Assembly: GCF_005144415.1 (NCBI RefSeq)
Contig: NZ_SWJE01000004.1
Location: 62,001-126,000, forward strand
Direction: 5' to 3'
DNA length: 64,000 nucleotides
DNA from: Trinickia terrae
GTDB taxonomy: Bacteria; Pseudomonadota; Gammaproteobacteria; Burkholderiales; Burkholderiaceae
Both the position numbers and the translations under genes were made by a program. The notes under the pieces are model-generated. The model searched no databases and was not told the DNA's origin. It was given only the letters and a program-made list of their open reading frames with translations. Positions 37,326-46,772 of this stretch are shown piece after piece; positions within the stretch are counted from its first letter, which is position 1; every line of letters begins with the position of its first letter.

Positions 37326-38120
37326 ATGAAGAGAGGATTTCTCAAGGCTGCAGCGGTCACGTTCGCCGCGCAGTGCGCGAACCTGCCCGCGGCGCATGCC
37401 GGGTTCGAAATCGATCCGTCGTTGCAGGTTGCGCTCAACAACGCGAGGCATCAGGCATCCGGCAGCGCGTCGTCGCAAAGCGCCTCTTCTTCTGCTGCTC
37501 CGGTTGCGGCGTCCGCCATGGTCGGCGGGGCAATTCCCGGCGATGCCGTCATGAGCACGCCGCTTGCCGCGCCCTCGGAGGCATGGAACACGAAGCTGCA
37601 AGGGTTTGCGCGCAACGAACCGTTGCGGCAGGCCCTTTCCCATACGGTCCCCGCAGGCGGTCAACTGGTCGTGAACGGCACGCTGCCGGACAAGCGCGTC
37701 TCCTGGGATGGCGGGTCGGCCGATTCGCGCATGACGGTCGCCCGCAAGATGCTGGCCGACGCGGATATCGAAGGCCGATTCGACGGCAGCAACCTGATCG
37801 TCGGCAGCCTCCCCGCTGTTTCCCAGGCGTCGGGGGAGGCGGCGCCCGTCGCGCCGACGAAGGAGATCTGGATCATCCGCCAGGGCTACCCGATCGGGCA
37901 GGAGCTCAAGGGCTGGGCCAAGCGCGCGGGCTGGAACGTGGTCTGGGGTCTGCAGCGCGACGTGATTGCGCCGACGACGACCACGTTCACGGGAGATTTC
38001 GCGAGCGCTGCGGCCGAAGTCGTGCGCACGCTTGCGGAAAACGGTGCGCTGATCCATGCGCAACTCTTCGACGGCAATCACACCCTGGTCGTGCAAGGGC
38101 CGGGCGTCGCGCCGCAATAG
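37326..38120 (+). CDS. pilL: PilL-like thin-pilus protein with C-terminal TcpQ-type domain
   Basis: A 264-residue secreted protein. Signal peptide about 1-26 (ending AAHA). A Ser/Ala-rich linker follows, then two similar alpha/beta modules: LRQALSHTVPAGGQLVVNGT to SNLIVGSLP, and a TcpQ-like end, IWIIRQGYPIGQELKGWAKR with AGWNVVWGLQRDVI. TcpQ/PilL proteins are periplasmic partners that place the pilus secretin in the outer membrane. First gene of the pil operon. Confidence 0.78.
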   Translation: MKRGFLKAAAVTFAAQCANLPAAHAGFEIDPSLQVALNNARHQASGSASSQSASSSAAPVAASAMVGGAIPGDAVMSTPLAAPSEAWNTKLQGFARNEPLRQALSHTVPAGGQLVVNGTLPDKRVSWDGGSADSRMTVARKMLADADIEGRFDGSNLIVGSLPAVSQASGEAAPVAPTKEIWIIRQGYPIGQELKGWAKRAGWNVVWGLQRDVIAPTTTTFTGDFASAAAEVVRTLAENGALIHAQLFDGNHTLVVQGPGVAPQ

Positions 38121-38159
38121 CGGCCAGTGCGAACGAGCACATACGGGAAGGAGCTACAC

Positions 38160-39845
38160 GTGAAAATCTTCAACGGCCTTGCGCGCCTGGACGCGCATCG
38201 ATATCGATTGCCGGGCCGACTGATGCTTGCCGCTCTGGCTGCAGTGGCCGTGGCCGGATGCGCGCAAATCAAGGATGCGGACGATACCGTCTCGCACGCA
38301 AGGCATACCGTGGAGTCCGAGCAAGCGAAGGCGCAGGTTGCGCAGCCGGTCGTTTCGCGCACGTCCGCGTCGTGGCTGCTCGGCGAGTCGGTCCAGGTGG
38401 ACCCGGAGCTGTCGCCGATTCTCCTGAGACAGCTCGCATGGCAACCGCAGCATAAGGTCTCGCTCGCCGAGCTGGTTGCGTACATCACGCAGCAAGTCGG
38501 CTTGCCGGTCGATATCTCCGAAGTGCAGCACGTCGGCGGGACCAGCGTTGCGGACCTGGTCGGCGCGCCGTCGACGAGCCCATCGACGGGCGCGCAGCTG
38601 CCGTTGCCTCCGGCGACGCTGACCGCCGCGCTGTCGAATGCCCACGAGGGAGCCAAGACGCTGCCGCTGATGGACGTGTCGTATCAGGGGAACGTCAAGG
38701 GGCTGCTCGATTTCGCGGCGAACGAGGAAGGCCTGTGGTGGAAGATGGACGATGGCGCCGTGGAGTTCTACCGCACCATCACCAAGACGTTCTACATCCC
38801 CGCGATCAACCGCAAGTCGAACGGCTCCAACACGATCGTCGCGCAATCCGGCCCGGGCAGCCTGAACAGCAGCTCGGGCACGGGAACGAGCAGCAGCTCG
38901 AGCGGCTCGACGACCGGCAGCTCGAATGCCGCCGACACCTATGAAGTCGATGTCTGGAAGACGATCGCGGCCACGGCCAAGACGGTTGCCGGTTCGAGCG
39001 GCGGCGGCGCCGCGGAAGTCTCGGCCGAACCTTCGCTCGGAAGCATCACCGTCACGGGTTCGCCGACGCAGGTCAAGAACGTGGAAGCATGGGCCAAGGG
39101 TCTCGCCGACAAGCTGAGCCAGCAGGTGATGATCTCGGTTTCCTTGTACTCGGTGGATCTCTCGAACGAAGACAACTACTCGTGGAATCCCAGCGTCATC
39201 TACAACAAGTTGTCGAACATGTACGGCCTGTCGCTCGCGGGTCCGGGCGTTCCGGTGATCACGGGCAGCCTGAGCCCGATGGTCATCTCGGCGACGGCAG
39301 GCACATCGTCGAGCTTGGACGGATCGAAACTCGCGGTGAATGCGCTGTCGACGCTCGGCCACGTCGCTGAGACCGTGACGCAATCGGTCGTGACCTTGAA
39401 CGGTCAGCCCGCGCCGATGCAGATCGCCAACGAAGTCACCTATCTGGCGTCGAGCGGATCGACGATTTCCGCGAACGTGGGCTCCACGTCGACGCTGACG
39501 CCCGGCGTCGTCACGACCGGCTTCACGGCGACCTTCCTCCCGCAAGTCGTGAACGGCCGGATTCTGCTTTCCATGGACATGACGAACTCCGTCCTCAACC
39601 GCATCGATACGGCGACGAGCAACGGCTCGAGCATCCAGACGCCGAACGTCTCGAGCACCACGTTCCAGCAAAGCGTATCGCTGACGCCCGGCTCGGCGCT
39701 GATGCTGGCCGGCCTCCAACAGGACAACGCCAGCGTCAATCACAGCGGCGTGGGCTCGCCCAGCAACTTCCTGCTGGGCGGCGGTGTCGACGGCTCGCGT
39801 CAGAAGAAGCTGATCGCCATCGTCATCACGGCACGCGTGCTTTAA
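38160..39845 (+). CDS. pilN: PilN-family type IVb pilus secretin lipoprotein
   Basis: A 561-residue outer-membrane channel for the thin pilus. GTG start behind GGGAAGGAG; lipobox VAGC at Cys34. Periplasmic N-domains span about 75-330 (LAWQPQHKVSLAELVAYITQ, SLGSITVTGSPTQVKNVEAW), with a Ser/Thr/Gly-rich insert at about 230-255. The secretin domain is C-terminal: FTATFLPQVVNGRILLSMDM, and SVSLTPGSALMLAGLQQDNA, then KKLIAIVITARVL. Matches R64 PilN in layout. Confidence 0.88.
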   Translation: MKIFNGLARLDAHRYRLPGRLMLAALAAVAVAGCAQIKDADDTVSHARHTVESEQAKAQVAQPVVSRTSASWLLGESVQVDPELSPILLRQLAWQPQHKVSLAELVAYITQQVGLPVDISEVQHVGGTSVADLVGAPSTSPSTGAQLPLPPATLTAALSNAHEGAKTLPLMDVSYQGNVKGLLDFAANEEGLWWKMDDGAVEFYRTITKTFYIPAINRKSNGSNTIVAQSGPGSLNSSSGTGTSSSSSGSTTGSSNAADTYEVDVWKTIAATAKTVAGSSGGGAAEVSAEPSLGSITVTGSPTQVKNVEAWAKGLADKLSQQVMISVSLYSVDLSNEDNYSWNPSVIYNKLSNMYGLSLAGPGVPVITGSLSPMVISATAGTSSSLDGSKLAVNALSTLGHVAETVTQSVVTLNGQPAPMQIANEVTYLASSGSTISANVGSTSTLTPGVVTTGFTATFLPQVVNGRILLSMDMTNSVLNRIDTATSNGSSIQTPNVSSTTFQQSVSLTPGSALMLAGLQQDNASVNHSGVGSPSNFLLGGGVDGSRQKKLIAIVITARVL

Positions 39846-39860
39846 AGGAGACGATCGTTC

Positions 39861-40505
39861 ATGAAAATCCGTTTCAGCATGGGGCGTGTCCGGGCGGCGG
39901 CATGCGCTGTCGCTGCGCTCTCGATGTCGGCGGGCGCCGCTTTCGCGGCGACTGCGGCGGGCATCGACACGGCGTCGAGCGCGCCGGCGGTTGCCTCGGG
40001 CGCGAGCGCCTATCAAGCGCCGACCTGGTCGACCTACTACGGCTCGGTGGACGCGATTCGAGCCGATACCCAAAAGGCGCAGGCCGAGCTCGAAAACCTG
40101 CAGATACACCATCAGCTCGACGAAGCGCGCCGCGGCAATTTCCAGCAGAACGGCGGCGCCGCCGCGCCGAGCACCCCGGCAATTCCGGCGTTGACCGTGG
40201 GCCAGCAGCCGGCGCCGGCGGCGCGTGATCCCCTGGTCCAGCAGGTGAGCATGGTCGACGGCCGCTGGACCGCCGTCATCCAGCTTTCATCGGGCGCGCG
40301 CGTGACCGTTCATCAGGGGGAGTCCGTCCGGGGACTCGGGAAGATCGCGAGTATCGCGCTCGGCCAGGTGATGGTCAGCCAAGGCGACAAGGTGACGGCC
40401 CTGCAGTTCGCGGGTGATGGCGCGCAAGACGCTGCGCCGCAGACGAACCCTTCGCTGGCTCGCCCGATGGCGGGGCCGATGTCCATGCCGATGGGCATGC
40501 ACTGA
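39861..40505 (+). CDS. pilP: PilP-like pilus assembly protein
   Basis: A 214-residue periplasmic protein: signal peptide (about 1-28, ending AFAAT), a coiled-coil-prone helix ADTQKAQAELENLQIHHQLD, then a small beta domain VSMVDGRWTAVIQLSSGARV ... VRGLGKIASIALGQVMVSQG, similar to the PilP/GspC HR-type fold. In R64 PilP links inner-membrane PilO to the secretin. Here it comes before pilO; the fold and the context support the call more than sequence identity does. Confidence 0.72.
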   Translation: MKIRFSMGRVRAAACAVAALSMSAGAAFAATAAGIDTASSAPAVASGASAYQAPTWSTYYGSVDAIRADTQKAQAELENLQIHHQLDEARRGNFQQNGGAAAPSTPAIPALTVGQQPAPAARDPLVQQVSMVDGRWTAVIQLSSGARVTVHQGESVRGLGKIASIALGQVMVSQGDKVTALQFAGDGAQDAAPQTNPSLARPMAGPMSMPMGMH

Positions 40506-40532
40506 GTCCACGGGCTCCCAGACAAGACAATC

Positions 40533-41837
40533 ATGGTTGAACCGACTTTTTCCGGTGAATACTACGGCGCGTCGAGCGCCGGCGATCTGCCGTCCGTAGG
40601 ACGAACGGAAATCGTGACGATCGGCCGCAGGAAATGGCTGATCGGCATGCGTTGGCGCTCGTACGAAGTGTTGCCGGAGCGTGCCGAACTCGTCGAAGAA
40701 GCGGAAACCATGCACACGGACTGGATTGCGCGCCGCGTGGGCGACGAGGCGATCCAGGTCGGTTTCTGCGCAGCGGTCAGCAATGGCTGGCCGAACAAGA
40801 TCTACAGCCTGGCCGCTCTGCTTGCGGACTCTCACAAGGTGCCGTGGGCCGGGGCATTCGAGCTCGGCAATGGGCTGTGGTGGTATGTCGCCGTTCGCGA
40901 CAACTACGGGATGATGCCCGACGGCGATGTCGTCGGCACCTACGACGACATTCAGCGTGCTCGCCAGGAGCACTCGTCGCTAGAGGACTTCAACCACGTC
41001 AACGGCACGCGCGAGCAGCTGGAGGATCTGGTTGCGCGTGCGAAGGCCAAGCGCACGCCGGTGGAGTCGCTGAGCACGTCGCGATTTTCTCCCTCGGTGA
41101 TGCTTGGCTGCGCGGGGGTCATGGTATGTGCCGCCGGCGCCTATTTCGGCTACCAGTACTACGAACACGTTCAAGAGTTGAAGCGCCAGGCGCTGGTGCG
41201 TCTGCAAATTCAGGTGAACGCGCGCAAGGCGCAGGAAGCCGCCGCTCCGAGCGCCGGCAAGATTCTTCGCTCGCTGCCGGACCCGGCCGTCTGGCTCGAT
41301 GCCTGCCGCAACGCGGTCTACGGCCAGCCGCTCTGGCTGCATGGGTGGCAGCTCGCCGCGCAACACTGCGTCGGTCCGCAGCTCATGGTGACGTGGAAGC
41401 GCGGTCCCGGCGCGACGATTGCGTACGCGCCTCCGGGGGCCGTTTCCGAAGACGGGAACGGCGTGACGCAGGTGATTCCGCTGCCGCTGCCGCAAGGGGT
41501 GCCGGGCACCGACGACGCGGTGCCGATCCGCGAAGCGCGCACCAGGCTGATTCTATGGGCTCAGGAACACGGCATCGAGGTCAGGATGAGCGGTGTTCCC
41601 GTTGCGCCGAAGCAAAGCGAGGTGGCGACGGTGGCGGCCGCCGCGTTGGGTACGAGTACGCCCGAGCCGGTGCCATCGATTCAACTTTCCTTCTCCGTTC
41701 CCGCCGCGCCGTTCGCACTGGACTTCAGCAGCGTGCCGGGTCTCCGTTTGAACGAAGTGAGCATCGACGACGTCACCGCAAGGGCGAGCGACACGTCGAG
41801 CGGATGGAAAATTTCGGGGGTAGTGTATGGACGCTAG
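40533..41837 (+). CDS. pilO: PilO-family type 4b pilus protein
   Basis: A 434-residue bitopic inner-membrane protein. The cytoplasmic N-domain (about 1-180) has IVTIGRRKWLIGMRWRSYEV and WAGAFELGNGLWWYVAVRDN, typical of R64-type PilO. One transmembrane helix is at about 188-208 (VMLGCAGVMVCAAGAYFGYQ), followed by a periplasmic region with two Cys (DACRNA, AQHCVG) that may pair. It overlaps pilQ by 11 bp. Confidence 0.8.
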   Translation: MVEPTFSGEYYGASSAGDLPSVGRTEIVTIGRRKWLIGMRWRSYEVLPERAELVEEAETMHTDWIARRVGDEAIQVGFCAAVSNGWPNKIYSLAALLADSHKVPWAGAFELGNGLWWYVAVRDNYGMMPDGDVVGTYDDIQRARQEHSSLEDFNHVNGTREQLEDLVARAKAKRTPVESLSTSRFSPSVMLGCAGVMVCAAGAYFGYQYYEHVQELKRQALVRLQIQVNARKAQEAAAPSAGKILRSLPDPAVWLDACRNAVYGQPLWLHGWQLAAQHCVGPQLMVTWKRGPGATIAYAPPGAVSEDGNGVTQVIPLPLPQGVPGTDDAVPIREARTRLILWAQEHGIEVRMSGVPVAPKQSEVATVAAAALGTSTPEPVPSIQLSFSVPAAPFALDFSSVPGLRLNEVSIDDVTARASDTSSGWKISGVVYGR

Positions 41838-43482
41838 AGGTGAATCGAGCAGCGTGCGCAACAAACTCATTGCGCCGCCGGAAAAGATCGCGACGCAGAT
41901 CGCCTTCGATATCGTGGCGATGACGGTGTACGTCGCGAAGCAGACATCCATGAGTCCGCTGTACCTGACATGGTTGGAGCGCAACAGAAGCGCAGGCATA
42001 CGGCTCAAGCAGGAGATCGTCGACCTGGCCCAGGTCATGGAAATGCGTGACAAACAGGGGCTTCGCTACGCCGAGCGCGAAACGCATCAGGAAGGCTTCG
42101 AGAATCGAGCCGAAGCGCTTGAATTGCTCGAGTGCGCGGCCTACTACCGCGCCTCCGACATCCACTTCCTTCTGCGCGGCCATCACGCGGTCGTGCAGTT
42201 GACCGTCAACAACGACCTTCGGCACTTCCGCGAGTATCACCAGGACAAGGCGCTGCTGCTCGTGCGCGCGATCTGGCAGGGCCTCGTGACGACGGGCGAT
42301 TCGCAGTGGCGCGATCACGAGCGCCAGAACGCGCAGGTCACGGGCGAGAAGCTCAATCCGGACACGGGCGTGACGTCGATTCGTATCGTGCGCGGCCCGA
42401 TGTTCCCGGCCGCGCAGGGCGGCCAGTTCATGGTGCTGCGCTTGCAGTATTCGAATACCGTTCGGGCCGAGCGGCGCGCGGGCCTGCCGGTGCTGAAGTT
42501 TCCGTCTGCGCCGCGCGGTGAATTTCTGCTCCCGAAAATGGGCTTTACCGAGCAGAACGTCGCCAAGCTCAAGCACATCATGTCGATGCCGGACGGCATC
42601 CTGATCGTCACCGGCCCGACGGGGGCCGGCAAGTCGACCACCGACTACGAATTGCGCAAGGAAGAGGCGCGCGTGCGTCCCTACCTCAAGCAAATCATGA
42701 TCGCGGACCCGATCGAGTTTCCGGAGGATTGGTCCACGCAGCTTCCGGTGACGAACGCGCTGGACAAGGCTGCCACCGCAGAGCAGTTCGCGGAGGCGAT
42801 GGCGGCCGCGCTGCGGATGGCGCCCAAGATCATTTCCCCCGGTGAAATCCGCGGCGCCGAAGTCGCCCTGATGGCATTCGAAGCCTCGACGACGGGCCAC
42901 AAGGTCACGACGACCTTGCACGTATCCGACGCATTCCTGTGGCCGGACCGTCTCGAACTGATGGACATCATGAAGCTCAAGCGCACGATGTTCTGCGATC
43001 CGAAGATCGTGCGCGGCGTGGTTGCGCAGCGCCTCTTGAGCCCGCTGTGCCCGCATTGCCGCGTGCGCTCGGAAGATGCGCCGGGGCGCGTGAGCGACTC
43101 GGTCATGGCTGCGCTGGCAACGTGGTCGAAGGATGGCGACCTGGGTCAGATCTACGTGCGGGGCGAGGGCTGCGAGCACTGCAACCAGGAAGGCATCGGA
43201 AGCCGGTTCGGGATCATGGAAGTGGTCGTGACCGATGCCAAGCTCATGGCCGACTTCATTCACCGGGGAACCGCGATTGCGCGGCGCAACTACCACCGTC
43301 GCCCCGATGCGGACCCGCCGCTTCTGGAAACAGCCATCCGGCATGTCCTCGCGGGCCGCGTGGATCCGAACCATGTCCAGGAAATGGTGGATGTGATCGT
43401 GCCGAAGGACATGTTCCACGACGTCGTGGATATCAGCCAATACGGAATCGACCGGCCGGCCCTGGAGGTGGTCAATGGCTAA
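41827..43482 (+). CDS. pilQ: PilQ-type pilus assembly ATPase
   Basis: A 551-residue GspE/PilB-superfamily ATPase with Walker A ILIVTGPTGAGKSTTDYELR, Asp box QIMIADPIEFPEDWS, Walker B region KIISPGEIRGAEVALMAFEA, His box TTGHKVTTTLHVSDAF and the zinc-binding-like RLLSPLCPHCRVRS ... GEGCEHCNQEG four-cysteine pair, typical of extension ATPases. R64 PilQ is the only pilus ATPase of that plasmid. N-terminal 90 residues are helical. Overlaps pilO and pilR. Confidence 0.88.
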   Translation: MDARGESSSVRNKLIAPPEKIATQIAFDIVAMTVYVAKQTSMSPLYLTWLERNRSAGIRLKQEIVDLAQVMEMRDKQGLRYAERETHQEGFENRAEALELLECAAYYRASDIHFLLRGHHAVVQLTVNNDLRHFREYHQDKALLLVRAIWQGLVTTGDSQWRDHERQNAQVTGEKLNPDTGVTSIRIVRGPMFPAAQGGQFMVLRLQYSNTVRAERRAGLPVLKFPSAPRGEFLLPKMGFTEQNVAKLKHIMSMPDGILIVTGPTGAGKSTTDYELRKEEARVRPYLKQIMIADPIEFPEDWSTQLPVTNALDKAATAEQFAEAMAAALRMAPKIISPGEIRGAEVALMAFEASTTGHKVTTTLHVSDAFLWPDRLELMDIMKLKRTMFCDPKIVRGVVAQRLLSPLCPHCRVRSEDAPGRVSDSVMAALATWSKDGDLGQIYVRGEGCEHCNQEGIGSRFGIMEVVVTDAKLMADFIHRGTAIARRNYHRRPDADPPLLETAIRHVLAGRVDPNHVQEMVDVIVPKDMFHDVVDISQYGIDRPALEVVNG

Positions 43483-44665
43483 CGAAGGCGGTTTGCTCGC
43501 CCGCGTGCTGAGCGCCATGGGGCGGCGCGCCGCGGCGCCTCAGAAAAAACAGACGCTGACCCGAAAGCGCACCGGATGGTGGGGAAAGCTCTCGGACGCG
43601 GCCGACCGCAAGGCGTTCGACTGGAAGACGCGTGAAGCGCTGTATATGCACCTGTCGACGCAGGTGGAAAACGGCGTGTCGGTCGAAGCCGCGCTGGACG
43701 GCTTTGCCGACATCCTGCGCAAGCGCAGGCGCAGGAGCAGCCAGGCGCTCGTCGAGAACGTCTCCCGCCGCATGCGCGAAGGCCTGCCGCTGCGCCGCGC
43801 GATCGCGATCGCGATTCCGCGCGAAGAGGCCGCGGTGATCGCGGGCGGTGAAATGTCCGGGAAGCTGGGTATCGCGCTCGACTTGATCGTCGAATCGCAT
43901 GATCGAGTCGAATCGGTCATGCGTGCCTACAAGGGGGCCGCTGTCCGGCCGATCATGTATCTCGCCATGACGTACGGCGTGATGTGGGCCGTGGGCGCCT
44001 ACGTGATGCCGAGCATCGTCCAGGGCCTGCCGGAAAGCAAGGTGCAGGGCATCGGCATCGTCATGTACAAGGCGGCTGATTTCTCGCAGTCCTGGTTGTC
44101 GATCGTGCCGCCTCTTCTCTGCGTGGCGATTTTCTATGCGGTGCGCTGGTCGTTTCCGCGTTGGATCGGGCCGAGCCGGATCAAGGCGGAGAAGTATTTC
44201 CCGTACTCGTTCTATCGCGACATCGAGGGGTACAAGTGGCTCGCATCGTTTTCCGGCTTGATCGAGGCGGGCATCCCGGATGTGCATGCGCTGGCCCGGC
44301 AGATGGAGACGGCGAACCCCTGGCTGCGCGAACGGTTGTGGCATGTCCGCTTCCGGATGACCGAAGGCGGCATGAATCTCGCCGAGGCGCTGGAATCTCG
44401 CGGCGCGGGCGGCAAGATGCCGCCCTTCGAGTTCCCCAACCCGGCCATCATCGATCGCATTCGGTCGATCGCGGCCTTCAAGGATTTCCACGACAAAGTA
44501 GGAAACCTGACGAGACGCTGGTCGGCTGAAATCGAACGCAATGCGTTGGGGCAAGCCAAGAGAGCGGGCTTTTACGCCGAGATCGCCATGTACGCGCTGA
44601 TGGGTTTTCTGATGTATGCGATCAACGGTGTCACGACGCAGCTGGGCGCGATCGGCGGCGGCTAA
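43475..44665 (+). CDS. pilR: PilR-type inner-membrane platform protein (GspF family)
   Basis: A 396-residue type II secretion F-like protein with two GspF repeats. First repeat: YMHLSTQVENGVSVEAALDG, EGLPLRRAIAIAIPREEAAV, IAGGEMSGKLGIALDLIVES. Second: WLASFSGLIEAGIPDVHALA through MNLAEALE. About three to four membrane helices. It docks PilQ and organises pilin assembly. The start lies 8 bp inside pilQ. Confidence 0.88.
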   Translation: MANEGGLLARVLSAMGRRAAAPQKKQTLTRKRTGWWGKLSDAADRKAFDWKTREALYMHLSTQVENGVSVEAALDGFADILRKRRRRSSQALVENVSRRMREGLPLRRAIAIAIPREEAAVIAGGEMSGKLGIALDLIVESHDRVESVMRAYKGAAVRPIMYLAMTYGVMWAVGAYVMPSIVQGLPESKVQGIGIVMYKAADFSQSWLSIVPPLLCVAIFYAVRWSFPRWIGPSRIKAEKYFPYSFYRDIEGYKWLASFSGLIEAGIPDVHALARQMETANPWLRERLWHVRFRMTEGGMNLAEALESRGAGGKMPPFEFPNPAIIDRIRSIAAFKDFHDKVGNLTRRWSAEIERNALGQAKRAGFYAEIAMYALMGFLMYAINGVTTQLGAIGGG

Positions 44666-44722
44666 GAACTTTTCCCGAACCCGGGATTTTCTTCAATGCA
44701 GCACACAAGACGGAGGTGAGAG

Positions 44723-45208
44723 ATGGATGAAATTATGGGCTCCTGGTTTAAATACCTGGTGCGACTGTTGGGCATTGCCTCTGTGGTGATCATCCTGGTG
44801 GCGATCTTCCACAAGAACAAGGCTGAAACCGAGGTGGCGAACCTCACGCAGCTCGCCACCAACATCGCGAACACCTATACGGGCCAGACGGCGTTCTCGA
44901 GTATCACGACTGCGATTGCGGCGCAGCTGGCGCCGAGCAACATGGTGACGGGCGCTACGCTGATCAACCAGTGGGGCGGGACGGTGACGGTGGCCGTCAA
45001 CGCGGCGAATCCGTCGCAGTTCAACATCGTCGAAAACAGCGTGCCGAGCGACGGCTGCGTGGACATGGCGAACAAGGCGACGAACTACGTGACGATGACG
45101 CTCAACGGCACGACATACAGCCAGACGAGCCCGCTGGACGCCGGCACGGCCGTGACGGCCTGCAACAGCGCGACGACGCAGACCATCACGTACGTGTACG
45201 GCCACTAA
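44723..45208 (+). CDS. pilS: PilS-family major prepilin
   Basis: A 161-residue type IVb prepilin: short leader MDEIMG, probable cleavage after Gly6, then a hydrophobic assembly helix WFKYLVRLLGIASVVIILVA. The globular domain has two cysteines near the end (DGCVDM, TACNSA), as in PilS/TcpA-like disulfide loops, and Thr/Ala/Asn-rich beta stretches. No prepilin peptidase (pilU) gene is in the window. Own spacing of 57 bp from pilR and GGAGG before the start suggest high translation. Confidence 0.82.
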   Translation: MDEIMGSWFKYLVRLLGIASVVIILVAIFHKNKAETEVANLTQLATNIANTYTGQTAFSSITTAIAAQLAPSNMVTGATLINQWGGTVTVAVNAANPSQFNIVENSVPSDGCVDMANKATNYVTMTLNGTTYSQTSPLDAGTAVTACNSATTQTITYVYGH

Positions 45209-45228
45209 CCGCGAATCGACACGCCAAC

Positions 45229-46278
45229 GTGAATAGACTGAAGGACATCATCTGGTCGGATCTTTGCGTGTGCGAGGACCCGGCGAATGGCTGGTTCAAG
45301 GAAACCCCGGACTCGATGGTGGCATCGCTGCTGCCATTCGACGCGTGGGCTGAAGCGAAGCAGCTTTTTCTCGAGCTCAATCGAGTGTGGGATGAGCGCG
45401 GGGCGGGGGCGTCCCGATATGGCTTCCCGATCGTGTGGCCTCCGCAGGACGGCATGCGCTTGCGTGCGAAACGCATTCCGCTTGCGAGCGGCGGACACGT
45501 TTTCGTGTGCCGCGCGTTCCGGTTCAAGCCGCGCCGGTTTCACGACATCGGCATGGCGCAGCCGCTTGCCATGAAGCTGTTGTCGCCCGAGATCCGCGGC
45601 GGGATCGGCATCTTCCTGGGACGGCCGGGCGCGGGAAAGACGACGACGGCGTGCGCGTATCTGCAAGAGCGCGCGACGCGTCTCGGGGGCGTGGCGTGGA
45701 CGATCGAGAGTCCCGTCGAGATGGATCTCGAAGGCCGGTACGAAAACGGCTACATCCACCAGCGCGAGGTGGATACGCCCGAGCTGATGGCCGAGGCGGT
45801 CAGGGATCTTGCGCGTGCAACGCCGAACGTGCTGTTTGTCGGCGAAGTGCTCGATGACCAGACCGCCGAGATGGTGACGCAGGCCTCGAAAATGGGCTTC
45901 CTCGTCTTGTGCACCTATCACGGCGGCGACCTGATCAACGGCATCGAGCGCTTCGCGCGCGCGGCGGGGCGCGGCAGCGTGTCGGCCCAGTTCGTGGAGG
46001 CCTTCCGGTTTGCCATCCATATCGATCTGCGTCTCGTGGACACGGGCGGGCGGCCCAAGGCGATCAACGACAGCCTGATCGGATCGCTCTCGACAGGGAG
46101 TCCGCCTCGCGTGCTGTCCGCTCGGTCTCTGTTTTGCATGCAAGACGACCATCCGGTTCGAGGCTTCATGAAGAAGGGCGAGTTCGCGCAGCTGTCGAGC
46201 GAGATCGATCGGCAGAAACACGATCTCATGAAGCAGCTGGCGGATATGAGGCTCAACCAGGCAGGCCAGACGAGGTGA
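45229..46278 (+). CDS. Additional PilT/DotB-like secretion ATPase
   Basis: A 349-residue ATPase with Walker A IGIFLGRPGAGKTTTACAYL, Asp-box VAWTIESPVEMDLEGRYENG, Walker B TPNVLFVGEVLDDQTAEMV and LVLCTYHGGDLINGIERF in the His-box place. This is the PilT/VirB11 branch without the zinc motif of PilQ. R64 has no such gene in its pil operon, so this could be a retraction or accessory ATPase. The start is GTG 45229, 21 bp after pilS; it lacks a clear Shine-Dalgarno. The C-terminus is Lys/Gln-rich helical. Confidence 0.78.
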   Translation: MNRLKDIIWSDLCVCEDPANGWFKETPDSMVASLLPFDAWAEAKQLFLELNRVWDERGAGASRYGFPIVWPPQDGMRLRAKRIPLASGGHVFVCRAFRFKPRRFHDIGMAQPLAMKLLSPEIRGGIGIFLGRPGAGKTTTACAYLQERATRLGGVAWTIESPVEMDLEGRYENGYIHQREVDTPELMAEAVRDLARATPNVLFVGEVLDDQTAEMVTQASKMGFLVLCTYHGGDLINGIERFARAAGRGSVSAQFVEAFRFAIHIDLRLVDTGGRPKAINDSLIGSLSTGSPPRVLSARSLFCMQDDHPVRGFMKKGEFAQLSSEIDRQKHDLMKQLADMRLNQAGQTR

Positions 46279-46284
46279 GATGCG

Positions 46285-46770
46285 ATGCGCTACATGGCCC
46301 TTCTCGTGCTGGCATTGCTGACGTCGACGCTGGCCTATCAGAAGGCCACGTTGCAGGCGATTCAGCCAAGCGCGCAGACAGTCTCGGTGAATGCCGCGGC
46401 GGCGCAGTTCTTGAGCTACCGCTCGGCTGTGATGGCGTACATGACGGCCAATCCGACCTTCACCGGGACGATTCAGCCGAATCAGTTGAGCGCTTACTCG
46501 CCGCAGTATTCCTCGGCATTCGTTTCGACGTACGCCGCGGGCAACGCTGTGACCGTGTCGGGAACGGGGCGCCTCATTACCGCTTACGCGGCTTTGCCGA
46601 CGGGCGCATTGCAAGCGGTGTTGCTGCAGTCCGGCAATGACGCATCGATTGGCCTGTCGTCGGGCACCACGTGGACGACGGACGCGAATGGCGTGAACAC
46701 GACACCTGAACCGCTCAATGTCGCCGTCACGGCAGGGGATGTGGTCTCGGTCGTTAAAACAGGAAACTGA
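46285..46770 (+). CDS. pilM: PilM-family pilus biogenesis protein
   Basis: A 161-residue protein with an N-terminal membrane anchor (MRYMALLVLALLTSTLAYQK) followed by a periplasmic Ala/Ser/Thr-rich domain (AAAQFLSYRSAVMAYMTANP). R64 PilM has the same size, anchor and composition. Start ATG 46285 is preceded by GAGGTGAG. It lies immediately before pilV, out of the R64 order (pilL-M-N). Confidence 0.7.
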   Translation: MRYMALLVLALLTSTLAYQKATLQAIQPSAQTVSVNAAAAQFLSYRSAVMAYMTANPTFTGTIQPNQLSAYSPQYSSAFVSTYAAGNAVTVSGTGRLITAYAALPTGALQAVLLQSGNDASIGLSSGTTWTTDANGVNTTPEPLNVAVTAGDVVSVVKTGN

Positions 46771-46772
46771 TC

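Noticed and set aside
38154-40112. 652-codon open frame on the minus strand
   Set aside because: Antisense to the pilN secretin and pilP genes; composition typical of a GC-rich shadow.
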